Source: CAIJNA01 sp964516815 (lineage in GTDB: Bacteria; Campylobacterota; Campylobacteria; Campylobacterales; Arcobacteraceae). Taken from it: a stretch of DNA of 64,000 nucleotides. Below are positions 1 to 8,383 of the stretch, one piece after another. The notes under the pieces were generated by a model, which did not search any database, was not told the origin of the DNA, and saw only the letters and a program-made list of their open reading frames with translations. Both the position numbers and the translations under genes were made by a program. How positions within the stretch are numbered: position 1 is the first letter of the stretch; each line of letters begins with the position of its first letter. The stretch is taken from contig CAZEXK010000004.1 of the NCBI GenBank assembly GCA_964516815.1, positions 19,588-83,587 on the forward strand. Direction: 5' to 3'.

Positions 1-25
1 AGTGTACATGTGTAGCTAAAATCAA
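1..25 (-). CDS. Start of an unidentified gene running off the window edge
   Basis: On the minus strand, an AGGA ribosome-binding site follows the pgsA stop, and 6 nt after it there is a TTG codon at 25-23 opening a frame that reads M-I-L-A-T-H-V-H before the window ends. Only eight codons are visible, so no product can be named. The spacing fits the other TTG starts in this window and would make this the next gene of the fabL-pgsA operon. It could also be a chance frame. Confidence 0.3.
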
Positions 26-40
26 TACAATTCCTATTTT

Positions 41-586
41 TTAGTATTTTAAATAATCTCTTAAATATTCCCAACCAGAATATAAAGTAAGAATAACAGC
101 AAACCATAATATCTCATGTGCAAATGGCCAATTCATAAGTAAAAAACCAATAGCAATCATTTGTACAACTGTTTTAATTTTTCCTATTAATGATGAAGAA
201 ACATCTTTACCTTCTTGAACAGCAACAACTCTTAATCCTGTGATAAAAAATTCTCTTGAAAGTATTAAAAAAATAGCTATTGCACTTGCTCTATCTAGAA
301 CTATTAGTCCAATAAATCCTGCAAGCATTAGCATTTTATCAGCAAGAGGATCAATAATAGATCCTAGTTGCGTCATTTGATTCCATGATCTTGCAATATA
401 GCCATCAAAAAAATCAGTAACAGAAGCTATAACAAAGATAAGTGCTGCAAAATAATCTAGCCAAGAAGCATGAATTCCTTCAAATAAACTATTGTCTTGA
501 TCAATCATAAACCACAACATCAAAGGTGCAAGAGCTATTCTAAATAGAGCTAAAATATTTGGAAGGTTTAAATTTTTTTCTTTCAT
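41..586 (-). CDS. pgsA: CDP-diacylglycerol--glycerol-3-phosphate 3-phosphatidyltransferase
   Basis: This inner-membrane enzyme makes phosphatidylglycerol phosphate from CDP-diacylglycerol and glycerol 3-phosphate, the committed step to phosphatidylglycerol and cardiolipin. The full CDP-alcohol phosphotransferase signature is visible: D58, D61-G62, A65-R66, G75, D79 and D83 with exact family spacing. The protein has 181 aa, the usual length, with several hydrophobic segments. Its ATG overlaps the stop of the upstream enoyl reductase by one base (TAATG), so the two are probably translationally coupled. The assignment is strong from the signature and length. Confidence 0.93.
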   Translation of the reverse strand: MKEKNLNLPNILALFRIALAPLMLWFMIDQDNSLFEGIHASWLDYFAALIFVIASVTDFFDGYIARSWNQMTQLGSIIDPLADKMLMLAGFIGLIVLDRASAIAIFLILSREFFITGLRVVAVQEGKDVSSSLIGKIKTVVQMIAIGFLLMNWPFAHEILWFAVILTLYSGWEYLRDYLKY

Positions 587-1350
587 TATTTTGTAAAAGT
601 AGTTCCACCATCAACAATCAATGTAGTTCCAGTGATCCATGAAGCTTCATTTGAACATAAAAAATAACAAGCACCTGCTAAATCTTCAGGCTGACCCATT
701 CGTCCAAGAGGAGATAATGATGCAGTTTTAGCAGCTACTTCTTCATAGTTTGTAAAAGCTTTTAAAGCATCAGTATCAATTGGACCACCAGAAACAGCAT
801 TTACTCTAATACCTTTTTGTCCTAATTCATTTGCAGCATATTTAACCATTGTTTCAACAGCAGCTTTATTTGTACCATGTCCTGCATAGTTTTCAATATA
901 TACTAAATTACCTGTAGATGATAAACTAACAATAGCACCACCATCAGTCATTCTTTTTACTGCTTCTTGAGAACCACAAACAAAAGCATCAACAGTAGCA
1001 GTATAAATGTTATTTAACCCTCTTGGCTTTAATTTCATGAATTTATTATAACCACCAACAACTGCTCGTCCGTATATCATTGCATTTGATATAAAATAAT
1101 CTACTTTGTCAAAATCTTGATCTATTTGTAAAAATAATTCTTTTGATGTTTGAGGTTCTAAAATATTATAAGCATAACATCTAGCTTTAATGTTAAAAGT
1201 ATTTTGTAAATCCTCAACAATATCTAAAGCCATTTGTTCATTTGAATTGTATGTCAAAGCTATATCTATGTTTTCTTTTGCAAATCTATATGCTATAGCC
1301 TTACCCATACCTTTTGTTCCACCTGTGATTACTAAAAGTTTGTTTGCCAT
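586..1350 (-). CDS. fabL: Enoyl-ACP reductase of the FabL/FabI SDR type
   Basis: This 254-aa short-chain dehydrogenase fold protein probably reduces enoyl-ACP in the last step of the fatty-acid elongation cycle. The N-terminal nucleotide-binding glycines lie at residues 10-16 (GGTKGMG). The catalytic pair is spaced Y155-x6-K162. That spacing marks enoyl reductases of the FabI/FabL class and differs from the Y-x3-K of ordinary SDRs. The C-terminus has the SDR element around ITGTTLIVDGG. It sits between an unknown 112-aa gene and pgsA, overlapping each by one base (TAATG at both junctions), so all three form one operon. FabL rather than FabI is inferred from overall look; the enoyl reductase role rests on the Y-x6-K spacing. 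Confidence 0.8.
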   Translation of the reverse strand: MANKLLVITGGTKGMGKAIAYRFAKENIDIALTYNSNEQMALDIVEDLQNTFNIKARCYAYNILEPQTSKELFLQIDQDFDKVDYFISNAMIYGRAVVGGYNKFMKLKPRGLNNIYTATVDAFVCGSQEAVKRMTDGGAIVSLSSTGNLVYIENYAGHGTNKAAVETMVKYAANELGQKGIRVNAVSGGPIDTDALKAFTNYEEVAAKTASLSPLGRMGQPEDLAGACYFLCSNEASWITGTTLIVDGGTTFTK

Positions 1351-1688
1351 TACTTTATTCCTATTATGTAGTATACTTCTTTATTTGGTATAGTTTCTAA
1401 ACTAACTTTATATTTGTCACTCCATTTTTTTACTACAGTATGAAACTCTTCTAACAAAGATTCATTTCCTAAGTTATCTGATTTTATTTTAAATTTATTA
1501 CAATGATTAGATAACGCTACATAAGCATTAAGGTGTTTTAAGTTTTCATTTAGACTAATTAAGTGTTTTGAAAACTTGTCAAATCCTAGTGTATCGTCTA
1601 TAGCATTTGTTGCTTGTTTGATAACTGTATCATTAATTGTGTAATTTAACGCCCCGAGTATAACTTGTGCAGTTACTTCTATATTCAT
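1350..1688 (-). CDS. Conserved-looking hypothetical protein, first gene of the fabL-pgsA operon
   Basis: A soluble protein of 112 aa without signal peptide or membrane segment, which I do not recognise. It starts at an ATG preceded by AGGAC and ends in a one-base overlap with the enoyl reductase start, so it is the first gene of a three-gene operon divergent from dapE. It has two cysteine-poor halves: a hydrophobic N-terminal stretch and a charged C-terminus ending VYYIIGIK. A dihydroneopterin aldolase (FolB) was considered because of its length, but the usual FolB residues are not visible. No function is proposed. Confidence 0.65.
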   Translation of the reverse strand: MNIEVTAQVILGALNYTINDTVIKQATNAIDDTLGFDKFSKHLISLNENLKHLNAYVALSNHCNKFKIKSDNLGNESLLEEFHTVVKKWSDKYKVSLETIPNKEVYYIIGIK

Positions 1689-1742
1689 TTATTGTCCTAT
1701 ATGTTATTTTTATAAGTTTATCTAAATAATGCTAAATAATGC

Positions 1743-1748
1743 TATAAT
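1743..1748 (+). promoter_or_regulatory. Predicted -10 box of the dapE promoter
   Basis: A perfect TATAAT preceded by GC lies 25 nt before the dapE ATG, with AAAGGA as ribosome-binding site between. Just upstream the 10-mer TAAATAATGC is repeated twice in tandem (about 1722-1741). There is no -35 box, which is normal for the housekeeping sigma factor of Campylobacterota. Confidence 0.6.
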
Positions 1749-1772
1749 CACATTTATTATTAAAGGACCTTT

Positions 1773-2873
1773 ATGAATATTATTGAATTATTTCAAAAAT
1801 TACTACGTTTTAAATCACTAACTCCAAATGATGATGGAGCATTTAATTTTATCGATTCTTATTTAGGAGAAACTTGGAAATGCATTAACATTGATACAAA
1901 AGATGTTAAAAATAGATTTTATTACAAAAAGTTTACTAACAATAGCGAACATTTATGCTTTGCAGGACATATTGATGTTGTTCCTACTGGAGAAGGTTGG
2001 AGTGTCGATCCTTTTGCAGCAAACATAAAAGACGGCATTATAATAGCAAGAGGTGCACAAGATATGAAAAGTGGATTAGCTGCTTTTTTATACGCTTGTA
2101 AAAATGCAAATAATTTTGATGGAACATTGAGTATACTTATTACAAGTGACGAGGAAGGGGAAGCTATTAATGGAACAATTAAAGCATTAGAACATTTAAA
2201 AAAAATAAATTTTTTACCAACGAGTGCCATAGTAGCAGAGCCTACTTGTGAAAAAATTATTGGTGATGCTATAAAAATAGGTAGAAGAGGTAGTATTAAT
2301 GGATATTTGGAGATACAAGGTAAACAAGGACATGCTGCATATCCTGAAAAAACTATTAATCCAATTCATCAAATTTCTAGTGTTATAAATAATATTGCTG
2401 GTTATAATTTAGACAATGGAGATGAATACTTTGCTCCTAGTCAATTAATTATTACTGATGTGCGTTCTGGTATGGAAGTTACAAATGTGACACCTGATAA
2501 ATTAAATATGATGTTTAATGTAAGAAATTCTACTAAAACAACTCAAACAGAAATAAAAGAATTTATACATAAATATTGTAAAGATTTTGAATATACTTTA
2601 AGATTGACACAAGGGTCATATCCCTTTATGACCGATGCAAATACTAAAATAGTAAAAAGTATGAGAAAAAGCATAAAAAATATTTTGCAAATTGATACAA
2701 AAAATTCTACAGCAGGAGGAACTAGCGACGCAAGATTTTTTGGACAATTCAAAATACAAACTATAGAATTTGGAGTTATAAATGATACAATTCATAGTAT
2801 AGATGAACGTATAAGCGTAATACAAATAGAAAAATTGACAAATGTATTTGAAGATTTGATAAAAAATTATTAA
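1773..2873 (+). CDS. dapE: Succinyl-diaminopimelate desuccinylase
   Basis: This M20-family di-zinc amidohydrolase splits N-succinyl-L,L-diaminopimelate in the lysine and meso-diaminopimelate pathway that feeds peptidoglycan. Visible residues: H66 and D68 in GHIDVVPTGEGW, D97 in GAQDMKSG, the catalytic E127 followed by metal ligand E128 in SDEEGE, E156 in AEPT, and a C-terminal histidine near HSIDER. At 366 aa it has the normal length. It is transcribed alone from a TATAAT promoter, divergent from the fabL operon. ArgE-like relatives share the fold, but the DapE motif set fits best. Confidence 0.93.
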   Translation: MNIIELFQKLLRFKSLTPNDDGAFNFIDSYLGETWKCINIDTKDVKNRFYYKKFTNNSEHLCFAGHIDVVPTGEGWSVDPFAANIKDGIIIARGAQDMKSGLAAFLYACKNANNFDGTLSILITSDEEGEAINGTIKALEHLKKINFLPTSAIVAEPTCEKIIGDAIKIGRRGSINGYLEIQGKQGHAAYPEKTINPIHQISSVINNIAGYNLDNGDEYFAPSQLIITDVRSGMEVTNVTPDKLNMMFNVRNSTKTTQTEIKEFIHKYCKDFEYTLRLTQGSYPFMTDANTKIVKSMRKSIKNILQIDTKNSTAGGTSDARFFGQFKIQTIEFGVINDTIHSIDERISVIQIEKLTNVFEDLIKNY

Positions 2874-2960
2874 TAAGTTATAGCTTTTATATTCTTAAAA
2901 TATAGACTTTGACAAATATTGATTATTTAGCTAGAATAACAAAAAATAAAAGTGAAGGCT

Positions 2961-3158
2961 ATGACTGATTTTATTGTATCAAAAGAAGAACTAATAGAAA
3001 TGTTTAGTAGAAATGATATAAAAGATACAGATGATGGATGGCTATATAAAGAAGAATATTATATAAATATTATTGCGTTACATCAAGATAATCCAAAATA
3101 TATTTATGATGTATCAATTGCCCAAAGTTATAAAATAACGGCTATAAAATCATTTTAG
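2961..3158 (+). CDS. Small hypothetical acidic protein
   Basis: A 65-aa protein of unknown function. A GTG at 2952 would add three residues, but the ATG at 2961 is preferred because GAAGG lies just before it at normal spacing. It has no signal peptide, membrane helix or cysteines. It is rich in acidic and aromatic residues (DDGWLYKEEYY) and follows dapE by about 90 nt. The next gene, a zinc-ribbon protein, starts 14 nt after its stop, so the two are probably co-transcribed. Confidence 0.6.
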   Translation: MTDFIVSKEELIEMFSRNDIKDTDDGWLYKEEYYINIIALHQDNPKYIYDVSIAQSYKITAIKSF

Positions 3159-3172
3159 AGAGGAAAGTAAAT

Positions 3173-3436
3173 ATGTCACATTGTCCGTTTTGTAAGAAAA
3201 AAATAGCTATGAGTAAAGCATTTTGTTCAAGAGGTTGTAAGGATAATTACTTCCAATTAATTGCAATACAAATACCAAAGTTATTTTTAAAAAGAATTTA
3301 TCAATTTTGTACAATTCAAGAAAGAGAAAAAGAAATTGAACTATTTGCTTCAAGACACAAGTGGAGATTGGATTTGTTGAAAAACAAAATAGAAGAAGAA
3401 GCTCTTAAATATGGTTATGCTAAAGAAGATAGCTGA
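3173..3436 (+). CDS. Small zinc-ribbon protein, YacG-like N-terminus
   Basis: This 87-aa protein opens with four cysteines, C4-x2-C7 and C18-x3-C22 in an FCSRGCKDNYF context. The arrangement resembles the zinc site of the DNA gyrase inhibitor YacG (CPxC followed by FCSxRC). The rest is a basic, probably helical tail of about 60 residues that does not look like YacG, so only metal binding is suggested. An AGAGGAAAG ribosome-binding site precedes the ATG. Its stop lies 3 nt from the convergent lgt stop. Confidence 0.65.
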   Translation: MSHCPFCKKKIAMSKAFCSRGCKDNYFQLIAIQIPKLFLKRIYQFCTIQEREKEIELFASRHKWRLDLLKNKIEEEALKYGYAKEDS

Positions 3437-3439
3437 ATC

Positions 3440-4255
3440 TTATTTCTTTTTTTCTAATAAAAAGTAAGAAACAATACTTAACAATATAAACCCAAGTGAT
3501 ATCAATATTCCCATAGTCAACCATGATGTTTGTAATAAAAAACCTAATTGTACATCTGGTTGTCTAAAGTTTTCTGCAACTATTCTCATCAAAGAATATA
3601 GACCAACATAAAGTAAAGCTAACTCACCATTAAATTTTTTCTTACTTCTATACCAAAATAATATTATAAATATTACAAAACCTTCTAGGAATGCTTCATA
3701 TAATTGTGATGGATGTCTTAGCATTCCTTGTGCAAATATTGCCCAAGGTAAATCACTAGCTCTACCAATAAGTTCTTGATTCATAAAGTTTGCGATACGA
3801 CCAAGTATATATGCTAAGGGTACTGATAGGGCTGCTATATCACTTAAAAACCAAAAAGAAATTTTGTATTTTTTAGAAAATAATATTGTAGCTATAATAA
3901 ACCCAATAAGAGCTCCGTGATAACTCATCCCTGATATTCCAACAAACTGTCCATTGACAAAAGGATTAAATATTTGCCAAGGTTGTGTTAAATAATATAA
4001 TGCATTATTATCATAAAAAATAATGTATCCAATCCTAGCACCCAATATTACACCAATTTCAGCCCACCAAATATAATTATCTAAAACATCTTTTGATATA
4101 TCTAAATTATCTTTTTTTATTATGTAATGTGCTGTGTATATGGCCATTAATAATGCAAATGCATACATAAGACCGTACCAATGAACATTTATTGAAAATA
4201 TATTAAATGCTACGGGGTTAAACGTAGAATAAATATTTTGCCAATATTCTTGCAT
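3440..4255 (-). CDS. lgt: Phosphatidylglycerol--prolipoprotein diacylglyceryl transferase
   Basis: This inner-membrane enzyme transfers diacylglycerol from phosphatidylglycerol to the lipobox cysteine of prolipoproteins, the first lipoprotein maturation step. At 271 aa with about seven membrane segments it matches the family. Key residues are visible: H113 in SYHGALIG and the signature stretch 152-165 (GRIANFMNQELIGR) carrying R153, N156, E161 and R165. It begins directly after the stop of the Fe-S oxidoreductase gene with no intergenic base, so it is the second gene of that operon. Probable substrates in this window include the OmpA-like lipoprotein at 8.4 kb and the duplicated lipoprotein at 63.7 kb. 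Confidence 0.95.
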   Translation of the reverse strand: MQEYWQNIYSTFNPVAFNIFSINVHWYGLMYAFALLMAIYTAHYIIKKDNLDISKDVLDNYIWWAEIGVILGARIGYIIFYDNNALYYLTQPWQIFNPFVNGQFVGISGMSYHGALIGFIIATILFSKKYKISFWFLSDIAALSVPLAYILGRIANFMNQELIGRASDLPWAIFAQGMLRHPSQLYEAFLEGFVIFIILFWYRSKKKFNGELALLYVGLYSLMRIVAENFRQPDVQLGFLLQTSWLTMGILISLGFILLSIVSYFLLEKKK

Positions 4256-5584
4256 TTAAGTCAACTCTTTATTTAGGGCATCACTTATTAGTTCAATTGG
4301 ATTTTTAAATATTACATCTTGTACATTTGCATTATGTAAAGAATTTGTGATTTGCATTCTACAAGCACTACATTCTGCACTTACTATATTTGCGTTTGTC
4401 TGTGTAATCATAGCAGCTTTTGGAGTTCCTGCTAGTTTTGAGTATTCATATTTTTCACTTTGCATAGTAACTCCACCAAATCCACAACATCTATTAGAAT
4501 CACTCATTTCAGTTAATGTATAATTTTTTGAAAGTAATGTTCTAGGTTCTTTATAAACACCTTGCATTTTTTTTGCATGACATGGGTCATGATAAGTTAC
4601 TACATCTGAAAATGAAGTTTTGTTTTTTTCTAATATATTTTCTAAATTTGTATTATTTTCTAGCCATTTTGTTGCCATGTGTACTTTAGGAGCAATTTTC
4701 ATAGCTCTTTGTTTCCATGATTCTTGATCGTGTAAGTAATGTGCCCAATCAATATTTATCATAGCGCTACAAGTGGCTTCTGGTATGATTATTGCATCTA
4801 CTTCATCTATAAATGTTTCAAAATATTCTATATTTTTTTTAACTAAATAATCAACACTGTTAAAATCTCCTGTAAAATAAGCAGGAGCAGAACAACAAAG
4901 TTGCTCTTTGGGAATCATTACATCCAGTCCTAATGTATCTAAAATATTTAGCAAGGCCTCACCTGTGTTTGTGTATGAATAATTACCCATACAGCCAATA
5001 AAGATAGCTACTTTTTTATGCTTTAATTTATAATTTTTTGTAGTTAATTTCTCTTTATGTATTGAAGGTATTTGTTCTTTGTGTTTATTTAAGAAGCTGA
5101 TTTTTTTAGCATAAGGTAAACTTCTATCTTGTATCATTTGAATTGGTAGGTTTATTCTAAATGTCGCACTTTGTTTTTGCTCATCTATTTTTATACCACA
5201 AGTTTGAAATACCCAACCCATTTTTGCCATAAAATCCATAATCTTTCTATGTCTTAATAAAAAGAAAAAAGCTTTTTTATACCAAGTAATACCAAACTTC
5301 TTAGCTATATCCGAACGTACTTGTTCTATTATCATATCTGTTGGTAAATCATTTGGACATACTTCAACACAATTTGTACACAAAAAACATGACTCAAATA
5401 TATCTTTTGCAGTTTTATCAAGTTCTAGGTTTCCATTTTTGTATTCACCCAATAAATCTATGAAGCCTCTAGGTGAAGTTGCTTCATCTTGATTTATGTT
5501 AAAAATTGTACACACTGGCTTACATTTACCACATTTAATGCAATCATCGCTAATTGAAGTATAATCAAATTTTTTGTTTTCCAC
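4256..5584 (-). CDS. Fe-S oxidoreductase, GlcF/LutA/HdrB-like (two 4Fe-4S plus two CCG domains)
   Basis: A 442-aa soluble iron-sulfur protein. The N-terminus holds two ferredoxin-type clusters: C15, C18, C21, C25 and C66, C69, C72, C76. The C-terminal two thirds contain two cysteine-rich (CCG) domains with CCSAPAYF and CCGFGG. The same layout occurs in glycolate oxidase GlcF, lactate utilisation LutA, glycerol-3-phosphate dehydrogenase GlpC and heterodisulfide reductase subunits. No partner flavoprotein gene is adjacent, so the substrate cannot be named. The start is GTG, read from a promoter carrying a TATAATCGCG motif at 5601-5616. lgt follows without a gap. Confidence 0.85.
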   Translation of the reverse strand: MENKKFDYTSISDDCIKCGKCKPVCTIFNINQDEATSPRGFIDLLGEYKNGNLELDKTAKDIFESCFLCTNCVEVCPNDLPTDMIIEQVRSDIAKKFGITWYKKAFFFLLRHRKIMDFMAKMGWVFQTCGIKIDEQKQSATFRINLPIQMIQDRSLPYAKKISFLNKHKEQIPSIHKEKLTTKNYKLKHKKVAIFIGCMGNYSYTNTGEALLNILDTLGLDVMIPKEQLCCSAPAYFTGDFNSVDYLVKKNIEYFETFIDEVDAIIIPEATCSAMINIDWAHYLHDQESWKQRAMKIAPKVHMATKWLENNTNLENILEKNKTSFSDVVTYHDPCHAKKMQGVYKEPRTLLSKNYTLTEMSDSNRCCGFGGVTMQSEKYEYSKLAGTPKAAMITQTNANIVSAECSACRMQITNSLHNANVQDVIFKNPIELISDALNKELT

Positions 5585-5600
5585 TAAAATACCTTGCGTT

Positions 5601-5616
5601 TATTACCGCGATTATA
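5601..5616 (-). promoter_or_regulatory. -10 box with GC-rich near-palindrome, Fe-S oxidoreductase/lgt promoter
   Basis: On the minus strand the 16-mer TATAATCGCGGTAATA contains a perfect -10 box followed at once by CGCG. It lies about 17 nt before the GTG start. Nearly the same 16-mer stands at the valS and rseP promoters in this window. GCG is rare in such AT-rich DNA, which makes the sharing notable. Confidence 0.5.
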
Positions 5617-5714
5617 ACAAAAAAATTATTTTAAATATATAAAACATATGCTTTGTTTAGTTTACTAAAGTATATTTTAATTTGTTTTTTATAATTATTT
5701 TGTAAACATGCGTT

Positions 5715-6212
5715 ATGAAAAAAATAATTAACAAAGATTTGACATTGTATTTTAACTCAAATTATCCTAAAACATATAGTAAGCAATCAAATAAAAAATA
5801 TACTGTTTACTTAGGTATTGGTGGGAATATTGGAGATATGAAAAAAACTTTTAATCTTTTGTTATTAAGTATGAATAGCAACTCAAATTTGACTATGATT
5901 AAAACATCAGCAATATTAAAAAATCCACCTTTTGGATTTTTGCAACAAGATTTTTTTTATAATGCAGTTATAAAAATTCAAACAAACCTAAGTGCTTATG
6001 AATTATTGCGTTTGTGTTGGCATTACGAAAATCGTTTTAAAAGATTAAGATCATTTAAAGATGCTCCAAGAACTTTAGATATTGATATTATAATGATTAA
6101 AAGTAAAAATAAAAATATAAAAATCAAATCAAAGATATTAAATGTACCTCATATTCATTATAAAAATAGACAAAGCGTAACAATACCCCTAAAACAACTA
6201 AATAGTGTGTAA
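5715..6212 (+). CDS. folK: 2-amino-4-hydroxy-6-hydroxymethyldihydropteridine pyrophosphokinase
   Basis: This enzyme pyrophosphorylates 6-hydroxymethyl-dihydropterin ahead of dihydropteroate synthase in folate synthesis. Two family signatures are visible: LGIGGNIGD near residue 33 and the catalytic element KDAPRTLDIDII near residue 115, plus the usual NPPF stretch. It has 165 aa, within the family range, with a short lysine-rich N-terminal extension. No good ribosome-binding site precedes the ATG. It stands alone between the divergent Fe-S operon and mnmA; no folP or folB is visible nearby. Confidence 0.93.
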   Translation: MKKIINKDLTLYFNSNYPKTYSKQSNKKYTVYLGIGGNIGDMKKTFNLLLLSMNSNSNLTMIKTSAILKNPPFGFLQQDFFYNAVIKIQTNLSAYELLRLCWHYENRFKRLRSFKDAPRTLDIDIIMIKSKNKNIKIKSKILNVPHIHYKNRQSVTIPLKQLNSV

Positions 6213-6254
6213 TTATTAATAAATTTTTATTAATATAATTAAAATAAATAAGAG

Positions 6255-6260
6255 TATAAT
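6255..6260 (+). promoter_or_regulatory. Predicted -10 box of mnmA
   Basis: A perfect TATAAT 28 nt before the mnmA ATG, with AAAGTAAAG serving as a weak ribosome-binding site between the two. Confidence 0.45.
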
Positions 6261-6288
6261 TCCACTAAATTTAAAGTAAAGAATTAGC

Positions 6289-7326
6289 ATGAAAAAAAAT
6301 GAAAAAATAATAGTAGGAATGAGTGGTGGAATTGATTCATCTGTTACAGCTTACCTTTTAAATAAAGAAGGTTATGACGTTGAAGGAATTTACCTAAAAC
6401 TTCATGAAACATCAAGTGATTACCATAAAAACAATATAAGTACTATTGAAGAAGTATGTGAATTTTTAGGTATAAAATTTCATATATTAGATTTAACAGA
6501 AAAGTTTAAAACAGAAGTATATGATTATTTTGTAAATTCATATATAGAAGGAATTACGCCAAACCCTTGTGTAAAGTGTAATAAAACTATAAAATTTGGT
6601 TCTATGATTGATAAAATGAAAGAATTAAATGGAAAATATTTAGCTACTGGACATTATGCAAAAACCGATGGAGAGCATATATATTGTGCAAGTGATATGA
6701 CTAAAGATCAATCTTATTTTCTAGCACAAGTTAATCAAGAAAATTTGAAACACATGATGTTTCCAATGGCAGAATATACTAAAGAGTATATAAAAGAAAT
6801 GGCTGCTGATATTCCAATACTAAAAGAAGTTGCGAAGAAGAAAGAATCTCAAGAAATTTGTTTTGTGCCAGATGTTTATACAAAAATATTAGATAAGCAT
6901 ACAAATATAGATATGCCTGGTAAAACATTGGATACAAGTGGAAATGTAATAGGTACACATAAAGGTTATATGCATTATACAGTTGGTAAAAGAAGAGGTT
7001 TTTATGTTCATGGAGCTCATGAACCTCATTTTGTTGTAAGTCAAGATAAAAAAAACAATACAATTACTGTTGGGAAAAAAGAAGACCTATATATAAAATT
7101 TGTTAAATTGAATAATTTAAATATGTTTACAAATGAGAAAAATTTCGATGCTAGTGTTAAGTTAAGATACAAAAGTAAATCAATCAAGTGTCACGTTAGT
7201 ATTGAAGATAATATAGCTAATGTTACGTTGAAAGAAGATGTTTTTGGTGTAGCACAAGGTCAAGTAGCAGTATTATATATTGAAGATAAAGTTATTGCTA
7301 GTGGTTTTATTATTGAAACTAGCTAA
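6289..7326 (+). CDS. mnmA: tRNA-specific 2-thiouridylase
   Basis: MnmA places sulfur on U34 of the Lys, Glu and Gln tRNAs, using ATP to activate the base. The PP-loop is at residues 10-18 (GMSGGIDSS). The two catalytic cysteines are C97 in PNPCVKCNK and C191 in SQEICFVPD, matching the classic Cys pair of the family. Length is 345 aa, slightly short of E. coli MnmA but normal for Campylobacterota. It has its own TATAAT promoter and is followed closely by prs, which appears to have a separate promoter. Confidence 0.95.
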   Translation: MKKNEKIIVGMSGGIDSSVTAYLLNKEGYDVEGIYLKLHETSSDYHKNNISTIEEVCEFLGIKFHILDLTEKFKTEVYDYFVNSYIEGITPNPCVKCNKTIKFGSMIDKMKELNGKYLATGHYAKTDGEHIYCASDMTKDQSYFLAQVNQENLKHMMFPMAEYTKEYIKEMAADIPILKEVAKKKESQEICFVPDVYTKILDKHTNIDMPGKTLDTSGNVIGTHKGYMHYTVGKRRGFYVHGAHEPHFVVSQDKKNNTITVGKKEDLYIKFVKLNNLNMFTNEKNFDASVKLRYKSKSIKCHVSIEDNIANVTLKEDVFGVAQGQVAVLYIEDKVIASGFIIETS

Positions 7327-7339
7327 AGAAATATTTCGA

Positions 7340-7345
7340 TATAAT
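7340..7345 (+). promoter_or_regulatory. Predicted -10 box of prs
   Basis: TATAAT lies 33 nt before the prs ATG, followed by an AAAAGGA ribosome-binding site. Confidence 0.45.
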
Positions 7346-7377
7346 TAGAAATATTTTTATAAAAGGATTTCATTAAT

Positions 7378-8307
7378 ATGAGAGAATACAAAATAGTAAG
7401 TGGTACAGCTAATCCAAAGTTTGCACAAAGCGTTGCTAAACATTTACAAACAAAGCTAGTTGATGTCCAAATTAATAAGTTTTCTGATGGTGAAATAGAT
7501 ATAAAAATCACAGAATCTGTTAGAGGTGCGGATGTATTTATCATCCAACCCACATGTTCACCCACAAATGATAATCTAATGGAATTGTTAATAATGGTTG
7601 ATGCATTTAAACGTTCAAGTGCGGGAGAGATAAATGCAGTTATCCCTTATTATGGATATGCAAGGCAAGATAGAAAAGCTGCGCCTAGAGTACCTATATC
7701 TGCGAAACTAGTAGCTGATATGTTAGAAACTGCTGGTGTTGATAGAGTAATTACAATAGATTTACATGCTTCACAAATTCAAGGTTTCTTTTCTATACCT
7801 GTTGATCACTTATTGGGAAGTATATTGTTTATTGATTATATTAAAGCAAAAAATTTTAAAAATCCAATAATAGCTAGTCCTGATGTTGGTGGAGTGGCAA
7901 GAGCTAGAACATATGCAGAAAAACTTGGTTATGATTTAGTTATAGTAGATAAAAAAAGAGAAAAAGCCAATATATCGGAAGTTATGAATATAATAGGTGA
8001 TGTTCAAGGTCGAGATGTAATTATATTAGATGATATGGTGGATACGGCAGGTACTTTGACTAAGGCAGCCGATGTTTTAAAGGCTAAAGGTGCAACATCT
8101 GTTATGGCGTGTTGTACTCATGGAGTACTTAGTGGTCCTGCTTTACAAAGAATTAGTGACAGTACTTTAGATGAATTAGTTATAGCTGATACTATTCCTT
8201 TAGAAAAAGAGCATGAAAAAATTACAGTTTTAACAGCAACAAAAATTACCGGAGATGCAATACATAGGATACATTCACACGAATCTATTCAAAGTGTGTT
8301 TATTTAG
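7378..8307 (+). CDS. prs: Ribose-phosphate pyrophosphokinase (PRPP synthase)
   Basis: This cytoplasmic enzyme makes PRPP from ribose 5-phosphate and ATP for nucleotide, histidine, tryptophan and NAD synthesis. At 309 aa it has the standard class I length. Visible signatures are the N-terminal SGTANPKFA element, FSDGEIDIKI, the ATP-site stretch YARQDRKAAPR, and the PRPP-binding loop in ILDDMVDTAGT. PRPP users in this window include the TrpF pathway and the ComF-like phosphoribosyltransferase fold. It has its own promoter and an AAAAGGA ribosome-binding site. Confidence 0.97.
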   Translation: MREYKIVSGTANPKFAQSVAKHLQTKLVDVQINKFSDGEIDIKITESVRGADVFIIQPTCSPTNDNLMELLIMVDAFKRSSAGEINAVIPYYGYARQDRKAAPRVPISAKLVADMLETAGVDRVITIDLHASQIQGFFSIPVDHLLGSILFIDYIKAKNFKNPIIASPDVGGVARARTYAEKLGYDLVIVDKKREKANISEVMNIIGDVQGRDVIILDDMVDTAGTLTKAADVLKAKGATSVMACCTHGVLSGPALQRISDSTLDELVIADTIPLEKEHEKITVLTATKITGDAIHRIHSHESIQSVFI

Positions 8308-8383
8308 TAAAATAATTAAGTTTTAGGTATATTAAAGTTAGTATATAATAAAATGCTGATATAAAAAAAAATAAAGGGAAAAT

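Noticed and set aside
1190..1393. Plus-strand frame opposite the enoyl reductase gene
   Set aside because: Antisense shadow of a well-supported gene; no ribosome-binding site.
1350..1688. Naming the 112-aa gene folB (dihydroneopterin aldolase)
   Set aside because: Only length and start resemble FolB; expected conserved residues are not visible.
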